A stretch of DNA of 11,706 nucleotides from contig JAQVNJ010000166.1 in NCBI GenBank assembly GCA_028703175.1, positions 1 to 11,706 on the forward strand, read 5' to 3'. The first letter of the stretch is position 1; every line of letters begins with the position of its first letter. Origin of the DNA: JAAYCB01 sp012744395. Its GTDB lineage: Bacteria; Planctomycetota; Planctomycetia; Pirellulales; Thermoguttaceae. Positions 7,182 to 11,706 of the stretch are shown here, piece after piece. The notes under the pieces were generated by a model. That model did no database searches and was not told the DNA's origin. It saw only the letters and a program-made list of their open reading frames with translations. Both the position numbers and the translations under genes were made by a program.

Positions 7182-9920
7182 CTAGGTTCGCAATTGATTT
7201 GGCTTTTCTGGATCGAGGCCCAGCTTTTTGATTGCCGCGGCGATTTTGTTCTTTGGATAACTGCCCTGAACGGCCAGCTCGGTCAAGGCGGCCAGCGCGA
7301 TGTTCTCGGCATCGACCTCGAAGAATCGCCGCAATTCCTTGCGGGCCTCGCTCCGCCCGAAACCGTCGGTTCCCAGGACCGTATAGGGGCAGGGAAGCCA
7401 GCGGGCGATCGAGAGCGGAACGGCTTTGACATAGTCGCTGGCGGCGATGATCGGCCCGCCCTGGTGATCGACCGCCTGGCAGACGAACGGTTGCCGCTCC
7501 GCCCCCGGATGAAGCCGGTTGAACCGCTCGCACTCGTTGCCCTCATCGTAGAGGGCCTTGTAGCTTGTGACGCTGTAGACGGTGCTGGAAACGCCGAACT
7601 GCTGTTCGAGGATCTCCTGGGCGCGGAGCGTTTCGCGGAGGATCGCCCCGGAGCCGAAGAGCTGGACCTTGGGTTTCTTCGGCCCCAGGTCCCGCACAGC
7701 CAACCGGTAGATGCCGCGGCAGATCGCCTCGGAGACCTTCTTGCCGGAGGCGTCCAGGCGCATCGGCAGCGGCGGCATTTGGTAGTTTTCGTTCATCAAG
7801 GTGATGTAATAGAAGATGTCCTCTTCGATGAAGAACATCCGCCGGATGCCGTCGAGCACGATCGCCGCCATTTCGTAGGCGTAGCAGGGGTCGTAGGCCT
7901 GCAAGGTCGGATAGGCGAGCGCGTAGAGGTGGCTGTTGCCGTCCTGGTGTTGGAGCCCCTCGCCGGCCAGCGTCGTCCGCCCGGCCGTGCCGCCGAGGAG
8001 GAATCCGCGGCAGCGCATGTCGCCGGCGGCCCAGATCAGGTCGCCGATCCGCTGCATGCCGAACATCGAGTAGTAGATGAAGAACGGGATCATGTTGATC
8101 CCGTGGCTTGAGTGCGCAGTGGCCGCGGCGATGAACGAGGCCATCGAGCCCGCCTCGGTGATCCCTTCTTCGAGAATCTGGCCGTTCTTGGCTTCGTGGT
8201 AATAGAGCATGGTATCGGAGTCTACCGGTTCGTAGAGCTGGCCGCTGTGGGCGTAGATGCCGAACTGGCGAAACATCGTCTCCATGCCGAAGGTCCGGGC
8301 CTCGTCGGGCACGATCGGCACGATGAACCGGCCGAGCGACTTGTCGCGCATCAGGCGGTTGAGCAATCGCACGAAGGCCATCGTGGAGGAGACTTCCCGG
8401 CCCTCGCTGCCGCTGAAGAACTCGGCGAACTCGTCCCACTTGGGCGGCTTCAGCTTGACCAGCGATTTGCGGCGGCTGGGCACATAGCCGTCGAGCTCTT
8501 CCCGCCGCCTCTGGAGATACTTGATCTCGGGGCTGTCGTCCGGCGGTCGGTAGAACGGCGCCTTGGACACCTCCTCGTCGGAGATCGGGATGTCGAAGCG
8601 AGCGCGGAAATCCCGCAGTTCGTCCTCGTTGAGCTTCTTCTGCTGGTGCGTAATGTTGCGGCCCTCGCCGGCCTCGCCCAGGCCGTAGCCCTTGACCGTC
8701 TTGGCCAGAATCACCGTTGGAGCACCCTTGTGCTCGCAAGCTGCCTTGTATGCGGCATAGACCTTGACCGGGTCGTGGCCGCCGCGCTTCAGGCGCCAGA
8801 GCTGTTCATCGGTCAGCTCGGCGACGAGCGCTTGGAGGCGCTCGTCGACGCCGAAAAAGTGTTCGCGGATATAGCTGCCGGGCATGACCGAGTATTTCTG
8901 GTACTGTCCGTCGACGATCTCGTCCATGCGGCGGACGAGGACTCCGTCGCTGTCCTCGGCCAGCAAGGGATCCCAGTCCGAGCCCCAAATCACCTTGATC
9001 ACGTTCCAACCGGCGCCCCGGAAGGCCCCTTCGAGCTCTTGGATGATCTTGCCGTTGCCGCGGACCGGTCCGTCGAGCCGCTGGAGATTGCAGTTGATCA
9101 CGAAGATCAGGTTCTCGAGCCGCTCGCGAGCCGCCAGAGTGATTGCTCCGAGCGTCTCCGGCTCGTCGCATTCGCCGTCGCCGAGGAACGCCCAGACGCG
9201 GCTTTCAGCGGCGTCCGGCTTGATGCCCCGGTCGGCCAGGTAATGGTTGAACCGGGCCTGGTAGATCGCCATCAACGGGCCGAGCCCCATGGAGACCGTG
9301 GGGAACTCCCAGAAATCCGGCATCAACCAGGGATGGGGATAGGACGAGAGACCGTCGCCCGGCGCCAACTCGCGGCGGAAGTTCGTCAATTGCTCCTCCG
9401 TCAGGCGGCCTTCGAGGAACGCCCGGGCGTAAAGCCCCGGAGTCACGTGGCCCTGGAAGAAGACCTGGTCGGGCGGGAGCTTGCCCTGCTTGCCGCGGAA
9501 GAAATGGTTGAAGGCCACCTCGTAGAGCGTGGCGGCCGAGGCATAGGATGAAATATGGCCGCCGATTCCGGGGCTTTCCCGATTCGCCCGGACAACCATC
9601 GCCATCGCGTTCCAGCGGATCAAGCTCTTGATGCGGCGTTCGAGCTCCCGGTCGCCGGGATACTCCGGCTCGTTTTCTGGAGTGATCGTGTTGACGTAAG
9701 GGGTGGTGGCGCTGGAGACGAACCGCACGCCGAGGTTGAACGCCTCGCGTTTGAGCCGCTCGAGCAGGAAGCCGGCCCGTTGTGGGCCGGCGCTGCGAAC
9801 CACGTACTCGAGCGACTGGAGCCACTCTTCGGTTTCGACCGGGTCGGTGTCCTCAGACAGATGCTTGAGCATGCCCTCGGGCAAGACCCCTTTGGGGACA
9901 TTGTCTGTTTTTGAGTTCAT
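7182..9920 (-). CDS. aceE: Pyruvate dehydrogenase E1, homodimeric type
   Basis: This thiamine-diphosphate enzyme decarboxylates pyruvate and reductively acetylates the E2 lipoyl group. It has 912 residues from the ATG at 9920 (E. coli AceE has 887). Family landmarks: DPVETEEWLQSLE (26-38) near the N-terminus; FQGHVTPGLYARAFLEGRL (155-173) with the active-site His158; the ThDP/Mg motif from GDGECDEPE (247-255) to INCNLQRLDGP (275-285); the inner loop with H425 (NITHQQKKLN); EEGITEAG (584-591); and SMFGMQRIGDLIWAAGD (618-634). It is full length with no frame break. An in-frame TTG at 10070 would add 50 residues with no family resemblance, so the first ATG is preferred, although its Shine-Dalgarno is poor. 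It heads aceE-aceF-lpd, 164 bp before aceF, and follows a good promoter at 10077-10104. Confidence 0.96.
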   Translation of the reverse strand: MNSKTDNVPKGVLPEGMLKHLSEDTDPVETEEWLQSLEYVVRSAGPQRAGFLLERLKREAFNLGVRFVSSATTPYVNTITPENEPEYPGDRELERRIKSLIRWNAMAMVVRANRESPGIGGHISSYASAATLYEVAFNHFFRGKQGKLPPDQVFFQGHVTPGLYARAFLEGRLTEEQLTNFRRELAPGDGLSSYPHPWLMPDFWEFPTVSMGLGPLMAIYQARFNHYLADRGIKPDAAESRVWAFLGDGECDEPETLGAITLAARERLENLIFVINCNLQRLDGPVRGNGKIIQELEGAFRGAGWNVIKVIWGSDWDPLLAEDSDGVLVRRMDEIVDGQYQKYSVMPGSYIREHFFGVDERLQALVAELTDEQLWRLKRGGHDPVKVYAAYKAACEHKGAPTVILAKTVKGYGLGEAGEGRNITHQQKKLNEDELRDFRARFDIPISDEEVSKAPFYRPPDDSPEIKYLQRRREELDGYVPSRRKSLVKLKPPKWDEFAEFFSGSEGREVSSTMAFVRLLNRLMRDKSLGRFIVPIVPDEARTFGMETMFRQFGIYAHSGQLYEPVDSDTMLYYHEAKNGQILEEGITEAGSMASFIAAATAHSSHGINMIPFFIYYSMFGMQRIGDLIWAAGDMRCRGFLLGGTAGRTTLAGEGLQHQDGNSHLYALAYPTLQAYDPCYAYEMAAIVLDGIRRMFFIEEDIFYYITLMNENYQMPPLPMRLDASGKKVSEAICRGIYRLAVRDLGPKKPKVQLFGSGAILRETLRAQEILEQQFGVSSTVYSVTSYKALYDEGNECERFNRLHPGAERQPFVCQAVDHQGGPIIAASDYVKAVPLSIARWLPCPYTVLGTDGFGRSEARKELRRFFEVDAENIALAALTELAVQGSYPKNKIAAAIKKLGLDPEKPNQLRT

Positions 9921-9941
9921 TGTTTCGCAGTCGTTGGCACT

Positions 9942-9962
9942 CTGTTTGGGCGGCCCAGACAG
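9942..9962. promoter_or_regulatory. Hairpin in the aceE leader, near the start codon
   Basis: Arms CTGTTTGGG and CCCAGACAG around a 3-nt loop form a stem of nine positions with one imperfect pair (C-A in the minus-strand mRNA). It ends about 21 nt before the aceE ATG, so it could affect ribosome access. Confidence 0.4.
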
Positions 9963-9992
9963 GTTTGCGCCCAAATCGACAAAAAGCACGTT

Positions 9993-10013
9993 AGCCGGGC
10001 AGAGCCCCCGGCT
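9993..10013 (-). promoter_or_regulatory. Hairpin plus T-run in the aceE leader
   Basis: AGCCGGG and CCCGGCT pair around a 7-nt loop. In the minus-strand transcript, TTTTT follows 7 nt after the stem. The gap before the T-run makes it a poor intrinsic terminator, but it sits where an attenuator would be. Confidence 0.35.
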
Positions 10014-10076
10014 TGTCCACGTCTGGCGGACGCTATCGCGACGAATGACGACAGCTTTTCGTTTCGTCAAAATGGA

Positions 10077-10104
10077 ATCATAGACGACCGAGGGCGACAG
10101 TCAA
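10077..10104 (-). promoter_or_regulatory. sigma70-type promoter of the aceE-aceF-lpd cluster
   Basis: TTGACT (10104-10099), a 16-nt spacer and TATGAT (10082-10077) on the minus strand match the sigma70 consensus at five of six positions in each hexamer. Transcription would begin near 10070, giving a leader of about 150 nt before the aceE ATG. Confidence 0.7.
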
Positions 10105-10115
10105 AAGGCCTTTTG
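10102..10115. promoter_or_regulatory. 14-bp palindrome overlapping the aceE -35: candidate operator
   Basis: CAAAAGGCCTTTTG is a perfect palindrome sharing three bases with the -35 hexamer. Its position suits a dimeric regulator that occludes or contacts RNA polymerase. The regulator is not encoded in this window. Confidence 0.45.
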
Positions 10116-10251
10116 CCAGAGTGTCGCCGATTTGCCGTGATGGCCGCCGGACTTTCCGCGAAACCAGTCTCTTCTGCCCGAAGACCCCCTCTTCTAGGCT
10201 ATCCCGCGGACACTCAGGCGACGCCCTGTTGTTGGAGCTAGCTGGCCGGAC

Positions 10252-11187
10252 TCACTTGGCCGTATCGCTGGTGGGAGGCAGCGCCGACAGACGGGCAATT
10301 GCCTCGTCGCGGAGGACGCCCGAAGCCCGCCGCACGGCCATCTGGTAGTAGGTTCGAGCGAGCCGGGGCTTCCCATCCCTTTCGGCTTGACGTCCACGCT
10401 CGATGAACTGCCGCGCTTGGCTGTCGCCATCGGCGGCCTCCTGCTCACGCAACCGCTGGGCAGCGGCGACGCTCATCGCCGGTTGGGCCGCGGAACTGGC
10501 CGCCGAGGCGGCCGCGCGGCCGAAAAACGGATCGTCGGGCAAGCGGGCAGACCGGCCCGACCCGGCCGCGCTACCTCCGCCAGGCTCCGGCGAACCCCCA
10601 ATCGGCGCGTCTGGGACATTGGCTCCGACAACGTCAGGTTTCGGGGCAATCGGCGTGTTGTCGGGCACGCGCTGAAGGGCTTCCACGACCGCGGGGTGAC
10701 CGGTCACCACGCTTGGCTGCGGCATCGCGGGCTGAAACGCACCGAGCGTCGGAAACCCGCCAACAATGGGGACATAGCCCATGACAAACGGGCTGACTGA
10801 CGCGTCTGCCACATAGCCGGGCACGCCGTTTTGCACGGTCACCATTGGCGTGGTGCTCGTGAACGTGCGGCGGGAACCTTGGGAAAAGTTGCCCAGTAGT
10901 CCGCCGTTGAACCCCGCGCCGCCAAAACCGACCCCGAAATTTGCCCCTGCTGAAGGATCAAAACCGCCGAAGGGGGGGGCGGCTCCGTTGGGGTTGCCCG
11001 GCGGGCCGAACTGGAAAAACCAATTCTTGCCACGCAACCCCCAACTCGAGCCCATGTGCTCAAAAAAGCTATCGCTCACCGTGGTCTGCGGCGTCGCTAC
11101 TGTCACCTGTTGAGCTGCCGCGGCCCTCAGGCCAACGACGAGCAGCATCGCCGAGGCCGCTAGGAGTGAATCTACTTTCCATCGCAT
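10252..11187 (-). CDS. Secreted Gly/Phe-rich protein, planctomycete-type, function unknown
   Basis: It has 311 residues from the ATG at 11187; GAGGG lies about 9 nt upstream. An in-frame TTG at 11253 is possible but would overlap the preceding gene and hide the signal peptide. Residues 1-25 form a clear signal peptide: MRWKVDS, then LLAASAMLLVVGL, then RAAAA before QQ. Residues about 56-105 are rich in Gly, Phe, Asn and Pro. A conserved-looking block follows (TFTSTTPMVTVQNGVPGYVA at 108-127, then SPFVMGYVPIVGG at 132-144), which recalls a family of exported planctomycete proteins; this is from memory. A Pro/Gly/Ala-rich linker covers about 150-240. The C-terminal 245-303 is charged and helical (QARQFIERGRQAERDGKPRLARTYYQMA), like a single TPR-type helix pair. 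No enzyme motif is visible. It lies 19 bp after the Rpn-type gene. Confidence 0.82.
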   Translation of the reverse strand: MRWKVDSLLAASAMLLVVGLRAAAAQQVTVATPQTTVSDSFFEHMGSSWGLRGKNWFFQFGPPGNPNGAAPPFGGFDPSAGANFGVGFGGAGFNGGLLGNFSQGSRRTFTSTTPMVTVQNGVPGYVADASVSPFVMGYVPIVGGFPTLGAFQPAMPQPSVVTGHPAVVEALQRVPDNTPIAPKPDVVGANVPDAPIGGSPEPGGGSAAGSGRSARLPDDPFFGRAAASAASSAAQPAMSVAAAQRLREQEAADGDSQARQFIERGRQAERDGKPRLARTYYQMAVRRASGVLRDEAIARLSALPPTSDTAK

Positions 11188-11206
11188 GGCGTCGCCCTCA
11201 ACAGGC

Positions 11207-11706
11207 TCATGAGGCCGCCAGGCCAAGATCGGCCAGCGAGGCGGCGGTTCCAATCCTCAGCGCCAAGCGGCGCAAATCTTGCAGCGGCAGGCGTTTCAGT
11301 TCCTGCCTGACCCCCTCCGGGATCGGGCCAAACCGCTCTTCGATCAGCGATGCGACCAGTTCCACCTGCCCTTCCTGCCGCCCTTTCTCAATCCCTTTCT
11401 CATACACCGTTTGGTTCATGGCACGCACCTCGACATAGGTCCCGGACTGCAAGAGTCCCTCAAACTGCAACTTCTGTTCATCATCCAGCGGCAAATAGGC
11501 TTGCACGCACTCGCCGAGCAAAAACCGCTGCTGTTCGTTCAATGGGGCCCTCGTCAACCTCCGCAAGGCCTCCGCACCCAACCACGCCACCCGGTCGGGT
11601 GGAATCTTCATCAGGACTGAGAGAGCCACTCCCAGCCAGTTGTCTCCTTTCGCATATTCTACACCGTCCAAGCCGGGAAGACCCACATACAAGTATTGGA
11701 ACCGGC
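11207..11706 (-). CDS. Rpn/PD-(D/E)XK-type protein, C-terminal part; 5' end outside window
   Basis: Partial: the frame is open through the right edge, giving 165 visible residues. The TTG at 11692 is in frame but is not a credible start, because coding sequence (RFQY) continues upstream of it. The visible part resembles the C-terminal half of Rpn-type recombination-promoting nuclease/putative transposase proteins: a QYLYVGLPGLDGVEYAKG-like segment, YLPLDDEQKLQFEGLL, then VRAMNQTVYEKGIEKGRQEG leading into a Lys/Glu/Gly-rich helical tail that ends in EERFGPIP and LPLQDLRRLALRI. Their PD-(D/E)XK catalytic domain is N-terminal, so catalytic residues cannot be checked here. Such genes occur in many copies in some genomes, often degraded. 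The family call is from pattern memory; its activity is not known. Confidence 0.6.
   Translation of the reverse strand, partial: RFQYLYVGLPGLDGVEYAKGDNWLGVALSVLMKIPPDRVAWLGAEALRRLTRAPLNEQQRFLLGECVQAYLPLDDEQKLQFEGLLQSGTYVEVRAMNQTVYEKGIEKGRQEGQVELVASLIEERFGPIPEGVRQELKRLPLQDLRRLALRIGTAASLADLGLAAS

Larger units (their letters stand above)
9921..10251 (-). other. 331-bp regulatory gap upstream of aceE
   Basis: No gene is supported here. It holds the promoter, palindrome and two leader hairpins listed separately. Upstream of the promoter, between 10116 and the stop at 10254, there is an interrupted palindrome TTTCCGCGAAA at 10153-10163. No convincing terminator for the upstream secreted-protein gene was seen. 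Confidence 0.6.

Noticed and set aside
11188..11253. TTG start extending the secreted protein by 22 residues
   Set aside because: It would overlap the preceding coding sequence and place charged residues before a clear signal peptide that begins at the ATG at 11187.
11690..11692. TTG as the start of the Rpn-type gene
   Set aside because: The frame continues upstream to the window edge with plausible family sequence; the gene is simply cut.

Overview
The window reads as a piece of a GC-rich planctomycete chromosome, probably of the Pirellulales or a relative. This assignment comes from recognising protein families, not from a search. The support is: a secreted protein of the hydrazine-synthase-alpha-like (HZS_alpha) family fused to an F5/8 type C domain; a secreted Gly/Phe-rich protein of a type I associate with planctomycetes; TTGACA/TAGAAT-type promoters; and short palindromic intergenic repeats. 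All seven genes lie on the minus strand, so the right edge of the window is the upstream side.

Region by region, in transcription order. (1) 11706-11207: the 3' part of an Rpn/PD-(D/E)XK-type gene cut by the window edge. (2) 11187-10252: a secreted low-complexity protein with a C-terminal helical segment. (3) 10251-9921: a 331-bp regulatory gap with a near-consensus sigma70-type promoter, a 14-bp palindrome overlapping its -35, and a leader of about 150 nt with two hairpins. (4) 9920-4223: the pyruvate dehydrogenase complex, aceE (homodimeric E1), aceF (E2, one lipoyl domain) and lpd (E3). The aceE-aceF spacer holds a heptamer tandem repeat and two related hairpins. (5) 4008-2722: gltA, citrate synthase, started by an AGGAGG site and followed by a possible intrinsic terminator. 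(6) 2481-1621: pcm, an L-isoaspartyl protein methyltransferase with an N-terminal membrane anchor, with its own TTGACA/TAGAAT promoter. (7) 1366-1: the 5' part of the HZS_alpha-like secreted gene, preceded by a 28-bp perfect palindrome.

Functionally, the core is the entry to the TCA cycle. AceE, AceF and Lpd convert pyruvate to acetyl-CoA and NADH, and GltA condenses that acetyl-CoA with oxaloacetate. Same-strand order suggests coordinated expression of aceE-aceF-lpd, with gltA possibly having its own start. Pcm and the HZS_alpha-like protein look like separate units, each with its own candidate promoter.

I found no CRISPR array, tRNA, rRNA, complete mobile element or obvious new multi-gene system. 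The points worth a second look are regulatory DNA, intergenic repeats and the two unusual exported proteins. Long plus-strand reading frames opposite these genes are GC-driven shadows.
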